The translations under genes and the position numbers were made by a program. Below the pieces are notes generated by a model, which searched no databases, was not told the origin of the DNA, and worked only from the letters and a program-made list of their open reading frames with translations. From assembly GCF_004114915.1 (NCBI RefSeq), contig NZ_CP022219.1, positions 6,292,501 through 6,356,500 on the forward strand: a stretch of DNA of 64,000 nucleotides, given 5' to 3'. Numbering within the stretch: the stretch's first letter is position 1; each line of letters starts with the position of its first letter. Source of the DNA: Bradyrhizobium guangxiense. Lineage in GTDB: Bacteria > Pseudomonadota > Alphaproteobacteria > Rhizobiales > Xanthobacteraceae. Below are positions 18,235-26,899 of the stretch, in pieces.

Positions 18235-18540
18235 TTACCGGCCGCGCGGCGCGCCGAACACGCGCGACAGCAGCCAGATCGGAATTACGATGACCGCGCC
18301 GAGCAGGAAATAGCGCCACAGCCAGTTCACCGCGTCGAAGCCGAGATCCCAGAGCCGCTGGAACAACAGGCGAATGCTGGTGATGATGTTCCAAGGATCG
18401 AAGCCGATCGCCGCCAGCACGACGCCGACCAGGATCGAGAGCAGGACCAGGCGAAACGCGACCGCCAGCGGGGAGCCGCCGAGAAAGCGGTTCAGGCCGT
18501 CACTGCGGCCGGCCGGCAAATCTCTGACGTCTTGGACCAT
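18235..18540 (-). CDS. DUF6460 small membrane protein
   Basis: A 101-residue protein with two hydrophobic segments (residues about 22-45 and 74-92). I recognise the type as DUF6460, small alphaproteobacterial membrane proteins with the phrase 'GFDPWNIITSIRLLFQ'. Function unknown. It heads the run with the MBL hydrolase and MATE pump. Confidence 0.8.
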   Translation of the reverse strand: MVQDVRDLPAGRSDGLNRFLGGSPLAVAFRLVLLSILVGVVLAAIGFDPWNIITSIRLLFQRLWDLGFDAVNWLWRYFLLGAVIVIPIWLLSRVFGAPRGR

Positions 18541-18717
18541 CGCAAACTCCTCAGTCGGATTCGGTCCCCATTATAGGGCACGGCGAGGCACATGGGGAAC
18601 CCGCAAGGGGGCGTCAATCGGGGTTACGGGAGTTTAATTCGGGTCGCGCGCCCGGCTTTGATTTGGGGCACTCTGCGGCCGCGAGCTCGCTCCTTGCCTC
18701 GCCTTAGAGGCAACAGT

Positions 18718-20379
18718 TCATACCTCAATCTCCGCCACCTCCGCCTTCAGCATCCTCTCCAGCGTCTCCAGCCGGTCCGCCTCCCGCGGCGGCTTGTCCC
18801 AGCGCAGGCGGCTGATGCGGGGAAAGCGCATGGCGACGCCGGACTTGTGCCGCGGCGAGCGCTGCAGGCCCTCGAACGCCACCTCCAGCACCAGCCCCTT
18901 GTCGCCCTCGTGCACGACATGGCGGACGGGGCCGAATTTTTCCGTGGTGTTGCGGCGGACGAAGCGGTCGATCTGCAGCAGCTCCTCGTCCGTGAAGCCG
19001 AAATAGGCCTTGCCAACCGGCACCAGCTCGTCCCCGGTGTCGCCTTTGGTCCAGACACCGAAGGTGTAGTCGGAATAATAGGACGAACGCTTGCCGTGAC
19101 CGCGCTGCGCATACATCAGCACGGCATCAATGATATGCGGATCGCGCTTCCACTTCCACCATTGGCCCTTCGGCCGGCCCGGCAGATAGGGCGCATCGCG
19201 CCGCTTCAGCATCACGCCCTCGACCGCGTCTGCGTCTTCGCCGGCGCCGGCACTCGCCGGGTCGGCGCGCGCGGCGGTCAATGCTTCCCAGCTTACGAAG
19301 GGAACGGTCGGCGACAGATCGATGCGGAGATCACCGAGCTTTGCAACGAAGCTCTCCAGCCGCTCACGCCGCTCCGCGAACGGCAGCTCGCGCAGATCGT
19401 TCTCGTCGTCGCCAAGCAGATCATAGGCCCGCAGATGGATCGGAAACTCCTTGATCAGCTTCGGCGAAACGACCTTCCGGTTGAGCCTCTGCTGCAGGAC
19501 GTTGAAACTCTGCACCCGGCCCTCACGCAAGATCAGGAGCTCGCCGTCGATCGCACCCGGCAGCCGCAGCGATGGCACGAGATCCGGGAAGCTGCCCGTG
19601 ATGTCCTCGCCGGTGCGTGAATAGAGCCGGGCCGTGACGTGGCCGCGATCGTCGCGCCCCGCCACCGCCTGCACGCGGATGCCGTCCCATTTCCATTCGG
19701 CGATGTAGTCGGCGGGATCGAGTGCGGCGAAATCGCTGTCCTCGATCGCATGCGCCAGCATCACGGGCCGGAACGGCGCGGGATTGCGATTGACCGGCTT
19801 CTCGGCACGGCCCTCCAGCCAGGCGAACAGGTCGAGATAGGGCGGTGCGAGCCCCGGCCAGATCAGCTCGACCTCATGCGGGTCCTTGTCGCCGAGCGCT
19901 GCGGCGGCAGTCTTGGCGAGGCGCGCGGAGATGCCGATACGCAAGCTCCCGGTGACGAGCTTCAAGAGCGCCCAACGGCCGGTCTCATCGAGCTCGTCGA
20001 GCCAGCGCTCGAGCTGCTTCGGCAGCTCGGTCTTGCCGAGCGTGCGGAGCGTGGTGACGACCTCGGTGAGGGTGGGAGGTGGCGGATTGTTGTGGGCGGC
20101 GAGCTCCGCCCTTGGCCACATCAGCGCCACCGTCTCGGAGAGATCGCCGACATAATCATAGCTCAACCCGAACAGCACTTCGTCGGTGCGGGCCGCGATG
20201 AGGTCGCGGATCAACGCCGGCTTGGCGTGCTTGAAGCTGAGCGCGCCGGTGAGCGCCGCCAGCGCATAGCCGCGGTCGGGATCGCCGACCTCGCGGAAGT
20301 AGCCGGTGAGCAGTCGCAGCTTGTTGTTGCGGCCGGGCTCGTAGGCGAGGCGGTCGAGCAATTCGGCGAAGCGGTTCAT
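18718..20379 (-). CDS. ATP-dependent DNA ligase (ligase-associated DNA-damage system)
   Basis: Seals nicks in DNA using ATP. The protein is 553 aa. An N-terminal DNA-binding domain precedes the adenylation domain with motif I K230-W-D-G-I-R. 'AIDGELLILREGRVQSFN' is motif III and 'VEGVMLKRRDAPYLPGRPKGQWWKWKRD' covers motifs IV and V. It is the bacterial Lig type that travels with an exonuclease, a DEXH helicase and PdeM. The start ATG overlaps the exonuclease stop by 4 nt (ATGA). The helicase and PdeM are 14 kb away. Confidence 0.95.
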   Translation of the reverse strand: MNRFAELLDRLAYEPGRNNKLRLLTGYFREVGDPDRGYALAALTGALSFKHAKPALIRDLIAARTDEVLFGLSYDYVGDLSETVALMWPRAELAAHNNPPPPTLTEVVTTLRTLGKTELPKQLERWLDELDETGRWALLKLVTGSLRIGISARLAKTAAAALGDKDPHEVELIWPGLAPPYLDLFAWLEGRAEKPVNRNPAPFRPVMLAHAIEDSDFAALDPADYIAEWKWDGIRVQAVAGRDDRGHVTARLYSRTGEDITGSFPDLVPSLRLPGAIDGELLILREGRVQSFNVLQQRLNRKVVSPKLIKEFPIHLRAYDLLGDDENDLRELPFAERRERLESFVAKLGDLRIDLSPTVPFVSWEALTAARADPASAGAGEDADAVEGVMLKRRDAPYLPGRPKGQWWKWKRDPHIIDAVLMYAQRGHGKRSSYYSDYTFGVWTKGDTGDELVPVGKAYFGFTDEELLQIDRFVRRNTTEKFGPVRHVVHEGDKGLVLEVAFEGLQRSPRHKSGVAMRFPRISRLRWDKPPREADRLETLERMLKAEVAEIEV

Positions 20380-21425
20380 GCTTCGGCCTCGTCGGCGGCA
20401 GGCGTCGTCTCGCTCTCCTCCTCGTCGCCATAGCCGACGAGATCGAGCGGCTGCGCTTTCAGACCTTTGCTTCGGCACCAATGCACCAGCGCATCTTCCT
20501 GGCCGTGGGTGACCCAGATCTCGCCGGCGCCGGTCGCACCGATCGTAGCGGTGAGGCCGTCCCAATCGGCGTGGTCGGAGATCACCAGCGGCAGCTCGAC
20601 GCCGCGCTGCCGCGCCCGGGCGCGCACCCGCATCCAGCCCGAGGCAAAGGCGGTGACCGGATCGGGAAAGCGCCGTGTCCAGAGATCGGAGGTCGCCGAC
20701 GGCGGCGCCAGCGTGATGGTGCCGGCCAGCGCCGCCTTCTTGACACCCTTCACCGGCCTGAGGTCGCCGAGCTCGATGCCGCGGCTCTGGTAGTAATGCG
20801 TGATCGTCTCCATCGCGCCATGCAAATAGATCGGCGCGTCATAGCCGGCCTGCCGCAGCAGCCTGATCACGCGCTGCGCCTTGCCGAGCGAGTAGGCCCC
20901 GACGAGATGCGCGCGCTCCGGAAACAGCGCGACGGAGCCGAGCAGTTTCTTGACCTCATCGGCTGCATCGCCATGTCGGAACACCGGCAGGCCGAAGGTG
21001 GCCTCGGTGATGAAGATGTCGCAGGGCACCAGCTCGAACGGCGTGCAGGTCGGGTCGGGCGCATCCTTGTAATCGCCGGAAGCGACGATGCAGGTATCCT
21101 TGCACGTGACGGCGATCTGTGCCGAACCCAGCACGTGGCCGGCGGGGTGAAACTTGACGCGGACATCGCCGAGGCGGATCTCCTCACCATAGCGGATGGC
21201 TTGCGTCGATCCGGCAAAGTTCTCGCCATAGCGCAACCGCATCATGTCCAGCGTTTCCTGCGTCGCCAGCACCGCGCCATGGCCGGCGCGGGCATGGTCG
21301 GAATGGCCGTGGGTGATCACGGCCCGCTCGACCGGGCGGACGGGGTCAATATGGAAACCGCCGGGCTTACAGCACAGGCCGGCAGCAACTGGCAGCAGGA
21401 TGTCTTGGGGACGCATGATGGTCAT
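20376..21425 (-). CDS. ligase-associated DNA-damage-response exonuclease (MBL/beta-CASP, Pso2-like)
   Basis: A metallo-beta-lactamase-fold nuclease related to Pso2/SNM1 and expected to trim DNA ends for the adjacent ligase. The zinc motif 'ITHGHSDHARAGHG' is near residue 39. 'SGDYKDAPDPTCTPFELVPCDIFITEATFG' carries the following ligand Asp, and the C-terminal part has 'YLHGAMETITHYYQSRG' and 'WVTHGQEDALVHWC'. The start may be 21425 or 21416; neither has a clear ribosome site. Its stop overlaps the ligase start. Confidence 0.92.
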   Translation of the reverse strand: MTIMRPQDILLPVAAGLCCKPGGFHIDPVRPVERAVITHGHSDHARAGHGAVLATQETLDMMRLRYGENFAGSTQAIRYGEEIRLGDVRVKFHPAGHVLGSAQIAVTCKDTCIVASGDYKDAPDPTCTPFELVPCDIFITEATFGLPVFRHGDAADEVKKLLGSVALFPERAHLVGAYSLGKAQRVIRLLRQAGYDAPIYLHGAMETITHYYQSRGIELGDLRPVKGVKKAALAGTITLAPPSATSDLWTRRFPDPVTAFASGWMRVRARARQRGVELPLVISDHADWDGLTATIGATGAGEIWVTHGQEDALVHWCRSKGLKAQPLDLVGYGDEEESETTPAADEAEA

Positions 21426-21450
21426 ATAGGCGGCGGTACCCAATATTCAC

Positions 21451-21574
21451 GCGTGATGCGCGGGCTTGACCCACGCATCCATCGCCCTAAACAGTTCCTT
21501 CTTGATGGATTGCCGGGCCTTCGCCGCGCCGGAGGGGCTTCGGCCCGGCAGGCGGGGCAAGCCCGGCAATGACG
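21451..21574. repeat. intergenic repeat element of the 'MRGLDPRIH' type
   Basis: The region 'gcgtgatgcgcgggcttgac..cacgcatc' and the far end 'caagcccggcaatgacg' are partly complementary. In one frame it reads through M-R-G-L-D-P-R-I-H, a peptide often seen from translated rhizobial REP elements. It fills the gap between the exonuclease and methyltransferase genes, which are divergent. Confidence 0.6.
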
Positions 21575-21587
21575 AATTGGTTCCCTA

Positions 21588-22514
21588 ATGCCGCTCCGCC
21601 TGTTCCAGACCTCCGGCGATCTCATGGCCGACCGCCGTTTCGAGTTCGCGCGCGACCTCCAACTCAAGGGCGACCTGCCGGCCGCCGCGGACCTGATCGA
21701 GCAGGCCATCGAGCTGGCGCCGAACTTCACCTCGGCCTGGTTCACGCTGGGCGAGATCCGCCAGCAGCTCGGCCAGCACGACAAGGCGATCGAAGCGTTT
21801 CGCAAGGCGCGTGACTGCGACCCCGAGGATCAGCACGGCGCCGGTCTGCACCTGATGCGCCTCGGCGACGCCGGGATGGCGGAGATGCCCAAGGCCTATG
21901 TGCAGGCCCTGTTCGACCAGTACGCGCCGCGCTTCGAGCACGCACTGATCAACGATCTCGGCTATCGCGCCCCCGAGCTGATCTTCAAGGCGGTGCTGGC
22001 CGCGCGCGTCGCCGCGAAGAAGCCGGCCTTCTTCAAGCGCACCATCGACCTCGGCTGCGGCACCGGGCTCGCGGCCGCGGCCTTCGCCAAGCAGGTCGAC
22101 CATTTCATCGGCATTGATCTGTCGCCCGGCATGATCAAGGAGGCGCGCGCCACCAACCTCTACGCCGAGCTCGAAGTCGCCGACATGATCGAAGGCCTGC
22201 GCACCAAGAGTGACGGATGCGCCAACCTCGTCGTGGCCGCGGACGCCTTCGTCTATCTCTCCGATCTCGCGCCGGTGCTGACCGAAGCGAAGCGCGTGCT
22301 CGTATCCGGCGGCGTGCTCGCCTTCACGCTGGAGACGCATGCCGGCAGCGGCGTCGTGCTCGGCGAAGGCCTGCGATATGCCCATTCGGCGGAATATGTG
22401 CGCGGTGCGATTGTGAACGCCGGACTGAAGCTGCTGACGCTCGAGCCGGCTTCGCCGCGCAACGAGAACAACGAGCCTGTGCGCGGCCTCGTCGTGGTCG
22501 CCGAGAAAACTTGA
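21588..22514 (+). CDS. TPR-methyltransferase fusion protein
   Basis: A 308-residue protein with an N-terminal tetratricopeptide region (residues about 14-85, 'AWFTLGEIRQQLGQHDKAIEAFRKARDCDPED') and a C-terminal class I SAM methyltransferase. The SAM loop is L-G-C-G-T-G near residue 155, then 'FIGIDLSPGMIKEAR' and 'LVVAADAFVYLSDLAPVL'. The substrate is not apparent; the TPRs suggest a protein partner. There is no signal peptide, so it is cytoplasmic. The gene stands alone. Confidence 0.9.
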   Translation: MPLRLFQTSGDLMADRRFEFARDLQLKGDLPAAADLIEQAIELAPNFTSAWFTLGEIRQQLGQHDKAIEAFRKARDCDPEDQHGAGLHLMRLGDAGMAEMPKAYVQALFDQYAPRFEHALINDLGYRAPELIFKAVLAARVAAKKPAFFKRTIDLGCGTGLAAAAFAKQVDHFIGIDLSPGMIKEARATNLYAELEVADMIEGLRTKSDGCANLVVAADAFVYLSDLAPVLTEAKRVLVSGGVLAFTLETHAGSGVVLGEGLRYAHSAEYVRGAIVNAGLKLLTLEPASPRNENNEPVRGLVVVAEKT

Positions 22515-22628
22515 GTCTAGGCGCTAACGCTCTGGAATTTAAGCGTCATTGCGTCGCAACGTAGCGACTTCCCACTTGCGAGCCGTGCTGCGATGCCAGC
22601 ACAATGCGCGCACAAGGGAGAAACAATA

Positions 22629-23858
22629 ATGGCCAAGAATCCATCGCGGCGCGATTTCAACGCCGCCGCGCTCGCCACCATTGCCGCATCCACCTTGCCC
22701 GCGCCCTGCGTCTGGGCCGCCGAGAAGAAATACGATGCGGGCGCCAGCGACACCGAGATCAAGATCGGGCAGACCGTGCCGCATTCCGGCCCCGGCTCGC
22801 TTTACGGCGTGCTCGGTCGCATCGGCGAAGCCTATTTCCAGATGCTGAACGAGAAGGGCGGCATCAACGGACGCAAGGTCAAGTTTCTCACCATGGACGA
22901 TGCCTATAGCGCGCCGAAATGCGTCGAGGCGACGCGGCGCCTGGTCGAGCAGGAAGAGGTGCTTGCGCTGTACGGCTCGCTCGGCACCGCGCCGCAGACC
23001 GCCGTGCACAAATACCTGAACTCCAAGGGCGTGCCGCAGCTGCTGCTCAACACCGGCGCCTCGAAGTGGAATAACCCGAAAGAGTTCAAATGGACGATGG
23101 CGGCCCTGCCGCTCTATCCGACGGAGGCGCGCATCCTGGCCCGCCACGTCGTCAGCGTGAACCCGAACGCGAAGGTCGGCATCCTCTACCAGAACGACGA
23201 TTTCGGCCGCGACTTCCTAGGGCCGTTCAAGAAGGTGCTGGCCGATGCCGGCGGCACCGCCAAGGTGATCATGGAGCAGACCTACGATCTCACGGACCCG
23301 ACCGTCGATTCGCAGCTCATCAATCTCTCGAAATCCGGCGCCGACGTCTTCTACAACATCTCCACCGGCAAGGCCTCGTCGCAGTCGATCCGGAAAGTCG
23401 CCGAGCTCGGCTGGAAGCCGCTGCAGCTGTTGTCGGCGGGCTCGACCGGCCGCTCGATCCTCAGCGCCGCCGGCCTGGAGAACTGCACTGGCATCGTCGC
23501 GATCCGCTACAACAAGGAGGTCGGCCTGCCGAAATGGGAGAAGGATCCTGATGTGATGGCGTTCGAGGAGCTGCGCAAGAAATATCTGCCCAGCATCGAC
23601 CCGGACAACACCATCGCCTTCGCCGGCTACGGCCAGGCCGCGACCATGGGCGAGATCCTGCGCCGCTGCGGCGACGACCTCACCCGCGCCAATGTGCTGA
23701 AGCAGGCCTCGACGCTCGCGGGCTTCCACTCGCCCTATTTCCTCGACGGCGTCACCTACAGCTATACGCCCGAGGACTACACGCCGATGAAGACGCTGTT
23801 CATCTCGACCTTCACCGGCAAGGACTGGGACATCTCGGACAAGCCGATGTCGGAGTAG
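22629..23858 (+). CDS. ABC transporter substrate-binding protein, Leu/Ile/Val-type, Tat-exported
   Basis: A 409-residue periplasmic type I binding protein. The N-terminus 'NPSRRDFNAAALATIAAS' is a twin-arginine signal with cleavage near VWAA. The mature domain opens 'EIKIGQTVPHSGPGSLYG' and contains 'GILYQNDDFGRDFLGPFKKVL', typical of branched-chain amino acid or amide binders. A good ribosome site (GGGAG) sits 8 nt before ATG 22629. No permease or ATPase gene is adjacent. Confidence 0.92.
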   Translation: MAKNPSRRDFNAAALATIAASTLPAPCVWAAEKKYDAGASDTEIKIGQTVPHSGPGSLYGVLGRIGEAYFQMLNEKGGINGRKVKFLTMDDAYSAPKCVEATRRLVEQEEVLALYGSLGTAPQTAVHKYLNSKGVPQLLLNTGASKWNNPKEFKWTMAALPLYPTEARILARHVVSVNPNAKVGILYQNDDFGRDFLGPFKKVLADAGGTAKVIMEQTYDLTDPTVDSQLINLSKSGADVFYNISTGKASSQSIRKVAELGWKPLQLLSAGSTGRSILSAAGLENCTGIVAIRYNKEVGLPKWEKDPDVMAFEELRKKYLPSIDPDNTIAFAGYGQAATMGEILRRCGDDLTRANVLKQASTLAGFHSPYFLDGVTYSYTPEDYTPMKTLFISTFTGKDWDISDKPMSE

Positions 23859-23938
23859 TCAGGGGGACGAGGCGGGCGCCGCTGCTCCCCCTCTCCTGCC
23901 CCGCCAGGAGAGGCAGGAAGCAGGCGCACGCTCAGGCA

Positions 23939-24790
23939 CTAACCTGCGATCGCCAGCCGATACGCTTGCGCTGCATTCACGCCAAACGCCTTGTCCCGCA
24001 CAGGCGGGCCAAGCTTCGCCAGGCAGGCTTCCAGCGCACTCTTGATCTCGCCATAGCTGCCCGCGAGCAGACACACCGGCCAGTCCGAGCCGAAGATCAA
24101 CCTGTCCTCGCCGAAACAGCTGGCAGCGTGCGCGACGAACGGAGCCAGGCGCTCCGCATCCCAGTCGTTCCAGACTGCCTCCGTCGCGAGCCCCGAGATC
24201 TTGCACCAGACATTACCGCAAGCCCCGAGCGCCTTGATGCGATCTGACCATTCGGCGCTGCCGCCGTCGGCGATCGGCGGCTTGGCCACATGGTCGAGCA
24301 CGAAGCGCGCTTGAGGGAAGGCCTGCGCAGTTGCGATCGCGGCGGGCAGCTCGCGGGTATGGACGAGAAAATCATAGGTGAGATCGTGCGCGAATACTGC
24401 GGTGAGGCCGCGCTGGACGTCCTCGCGGAGCAGCCAATCGGGATCTACCTCATCATGCACCTGGTGACGGATGCCGACGAGCTTGTCCCCGCCCGGCAGG
24501 CCGCGCAGCTGCTCGAGCGTCTCGCCGAGCGCGCCGTCGGTCAGATCGGCCCAGCCGACGACGCCGATCACCGACGGCGCGGCATGCGCAACGCTCAAGA
24601 ATTCCTCTGTCTCCTCGAGCGAGGAGCGACATTGCACCACGATGCTGGCGTCGATGCCGCTCGCCTTCAGCAGCGGCGCGAGATCGGCGGGGCCGAACGC
24701 GCGGCGGGTCGGCGTCAGCTCAGGCGCGTCCATCCAGGGATAATCGGCGCGCGCGGGATCCCAGAAATGCTGATGGGCGTCGATGATCAT
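23939..24790 (-). CDS. amidohydrolase family protein (L-fuconolactonase / aldonolactonase-like)
   Basis: A 283-residue TIM-barrel amidohydrolase of the amidohydro_2 group. It opens with D-A-H-Q-H-F-W and has 'RFVLDHVAKPPIADG' and 'LIFGSDWPVC', the metal-site strands. Close family members hydrolyse sugar lactones such as L-fuconolactone. It is the last gene of the sugar operon and starts 3 bp after the aldo/keto reductase stop. A reductase then lactonase order fits oxidation of a free sugar to its aldonate. The sugar is not determined. Confidence 0.88.
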   Translation of the reverse strand: MIIDAHQHFWDPARADYPWMDAPELTPTRRAFGPADLAPLLKASGIDASIVVQCRSSLEETEEFLSVAHAAPSVIGVVGWADLTDGALGETLEQLRGLPGGDKLVGIRHQVHDEVDPDWLLREDVQRGLTAVFAHDLTYDFLVHTRELPAAIATAQAFPQARFVLDHVAKPPIADGGSAEWSDRIKALGACGNVWCKISGLATEAVWNDWDAERLAPFVAHAASCFGEDRLIFGSDWPVCLLAGSYGEIKSALEACLAKLGPPVRDKAFGVNAAQAYRLAIAG

Positions 24791-24793
24791 GCC

Positions 24794-25777
24794 TTACGCT
24801 CCCGCCGGCAGCGGCGCGCGCACGTCAATGAGGTTTCGCGCGCGCAGCTCCTGCCAGAACGCGGCCGGCACCGTTGCCTCCGACATGGCGATGTTGTCGG
24901 CAATTTCCGCCGCATTGCGCGCGCCCATCACCGCGACCGTGACCGCCGGATGCGTCATGCAGAACTGGAGCGCGGCGGCTTTCAACGCGGTGCCGTGCTT
25001 GCGGCAGAGCGCATCAAGCTCGAGCGCCCGCGCTACCAGCGACGCATCGGCGTCCTGATAGTTGAACTTCGCGCCCGCATGCGGATCGGCCAGGATGCCG
25101 CTATTATAGATGCCGCCGAGCAGGATGCCGATGTTCCTCGCCTGGCAGAGCGGAAACAGCGCATCGAGCGCGCCCTGGTCGAGCAGCGTGTAGCGGCCGG
25201 CGAGCAGGAAGCAATCGACCGGCACGGCTTGCGCGAAGCGAATCGGCATCTCCGACTGGTTCATGCCGGCGCCGATCGCCTTGACCGTGCCGTCCTCGCG
25301 CAGGCGCTGGAGCGCTCGGAAGGCGCCTCCGACGGCCTCGTCATAGTGATCATCGGGATCATGCACCAGCAGGACGTCGACGCGGTCGAGCCCGAGCCTG
25401 GCGAGGCTTTCCTCCACCGACCGCATGACGCCGTCATAGCTGAAATCGAACACCGGCCGCTCGCGCGGCGTGCCCTTGTAGTGCTCGTCCTCGCTAGCTG
25501 CGCCTTCAGGCACGCGCAGCAGACGGCCGACCTTGGTCGAGATGACGTAGGACTCGCGCTTCTGCTGCCGCAGGAAGGCCCCGAGCCGCCGCTCGGCGAG
25601 GCCGAAGCCGTAGAGCGGCGCGGTATCGAAGAATCGCACCCCAAGCGACCAGGCGCGCGCGATCGTCGCCTCCGCATCGGCATCGCTGACGGGTGCGAAC
25701 AATCCGCCGAGCGGGGCGGAACCGAGGCCGATTGACGTGACGTCGAGCGAGCCGAGCCGCGACCGTTTCATTCCCAT
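24794..25777 (-). CDS. aldo/keto reductase (D-threo-aldose / L-fucose dehydrogenase type)
   Basis: A 327-residue NAD(P)-dependent reductase. The catalytic Tyr is in 'FFDTAPLYGFGLAERRLGAFL', the Lys in 'VISTKVGRLL' and the His in 'DVLLVHDPDDH'. The subgroup oxidises aldoses at C1, giving the lactone that the next gene could open. ATG 25777 is chosen because 'SRLGSLDVTSIGLGSAPLGG' is the expected N-terminus; Met two codons later is also possible. Confidence 0.9.
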   Translation of the reverse strand: MGMKRSRLGSLDVTSIGLGSAPLGGLFAPVSDADAEATIARAWSLGVRFFDTAPLYGFGLAERRLGAFLRQQKRESYVISTKVGRLLRVPEGAASEDEHYKGTPRERPVFDFSYDGVMRSVEESLARLGLDRVDVLLVHDPDDHYDEAVGGAFRALQRLREDGTVKAIGAGMNQSEMPIRFAQAVPVDCFLLAGRYTLLDQGALDALFPLCQARNIGILLGGIYNSGILADPHAGAKFNYQDADASLVARALELDALCRKHGTALKAAALQFCMTHPAVTVAVMGARNAAEIADNIAMSEATVPAAFWQELRARNLIDVRAPLPAGA

Positions 25778-25809
25778 TGCCTTGTCTTCATTCCAACCGT
25801 CCAAATCAT

Positions 25810-25842
25810 CTCTCCCGCTTGCGGTTTCCGCAAGCGGGAGAG
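25810..25842 (-). other. perfect 15-bp intercistronic hairpin
   Basis: CTCTCCCGCTTGCGG and CCGCAAGCGGGAGAG form a perfect stem with a TTT loop, between the sugar-binding-protein stop and the reductase start. There is no T-run on the minus strand after it, so it is not a plain terminator. Such stems after a binding-protein gene often stabilise its mRNA segment; that role is inference. Confidence 0.7.
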
Positions 25843-25873
25843 GCATGCAGGAGCGCGGGGCTGGCGGGCGCTC

Positions 25874-26806
25874 CTACTTCAACATCTGCCCGACGTTGTC
25901 CTTGGTGACGAGATCGAGGCCGGTGTAGACGATCTCCGGCACCTTCTCGCCTTTCTTGATGGCGAGCAGCGTGTCCATCGCCTTCTCGCCCATCTCGAAC
26001 GGACGCTGGCCGACCAGTGCATTGGCATAGCCGTCGCGCAGCAGCTCGAGCTGCATCTTCAGCGTATCTGCAACGACAAGCGTGAACTTGCCGGAATCGA
26101 TGTCCTTCTTGTTCCTGCTGGCGAAGGCCTTGAAGCCTTCGGGTGCGAACATCGGCCAGCCGCCGATGGGAACGATCGCGGCGAGATCGGGCGTTGCGGT
26201 GCGCATGTCCGTCATCTGCTGGACCGCGAGCGCGGGATCGTCGTTGCAGAAGGTCGGCGAGCCCGCGACCTCGGTCCATTTCGAGCCCTTCAGCGCCTCG
26301 CGCACGCCATCGACGCGCTCGGCAAGGTTCTTGGCACCGGGGCCGCCGGAGACCATGGCGTATTTGCCGCCGTCGGGCCGCATCTTCAGCAATTGCTTGC
26401 CGAGCGCAACGCCGAACTCCTTGTTGTTGGTGCCGATATAGGCGATGCGCTTGGATCCGGGCGCATCGGCATCGAAGGTGATGACGGGAATGCCGGCCGC
26501 GGTCGCCGCCTCGATCGACTTGGTCATGGCCGCAACGTCGGCGACCGAGATGGCGAGGCCGTCGACCTTCTGGGTGACGAAGTCCTGGATGATCTGCGCC
26601 TGCGTCGCCGGCTCGTGCTCGACCGGCCCCTTGTAGATGCACTCGATGTTGCCGAGCTCCTTGGCGCGCTTCAGGCAGCCGTCGCGCGCGAAATCGAAGA
26701 ACGGATTGTTCATCGCCTTCGGCACGATGACGAAGCGGTAGTTCGCGGCCAGCGCCGGCGTCGCCATCATCGCAACGGCGATACCGGCAAGAAGAAGTTT
26801 CCTCAT
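25874..26806 (-). CDS. sugar ABC transporter substrate-binding protein
   Basis: A 310-residue periplasmic type I sugar-binding protein of the ribose/xylose group. The signal peptide is 'MRKLLLAGIAVAMMATPALAA'. 'YRFVIVPKAMNNPFFDFARDG', 'DGLAISVADVAAMTKSIEAATAAGIPVITFDADAPGS' and 'YIGTNNKEFG' are family blocks. ATG 26806 follows a GGAGGAGA site. It belongs to the transporter with the permease and ATPase just upstream. Confidence 0.93.
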   Translation of the reverse strand: MRKLLLAGIAVAMMATPALAANYRFVIVPKAMNNPFFDFARDGCLKRAKELGNIECIYKGPVEHEPATQAQIIQDFVTQKVDGLAISVADVAAMTKSIEAATAAGIPVITFDADAPGSKRIAYIGTNNKEFGVALGKQLLKMRPDGGKYAMVSGGPGAKNLAERVDGVREALKGSKWTEVAGSPTFCNDDPALAVQQMTDMRTATPDLAAIVPIGGWPMFAPEGFKAFASRNKKDIDSGKFTLVVADTLKMQLELLRDGYANALVGQRPFEMGEKAMDTLLAIKKGEKVPEIVYTGLDLVTKDNVGQMLK

Positions 26807-26899
26807 TGTCTCCTCCACCCTTGTTTGGTGCCCATCCTCTTGAGAGACGCCCGGGAAGCGGACAGGCGCATTTTTTGGCCTTCCCGAGACGACGTCACG

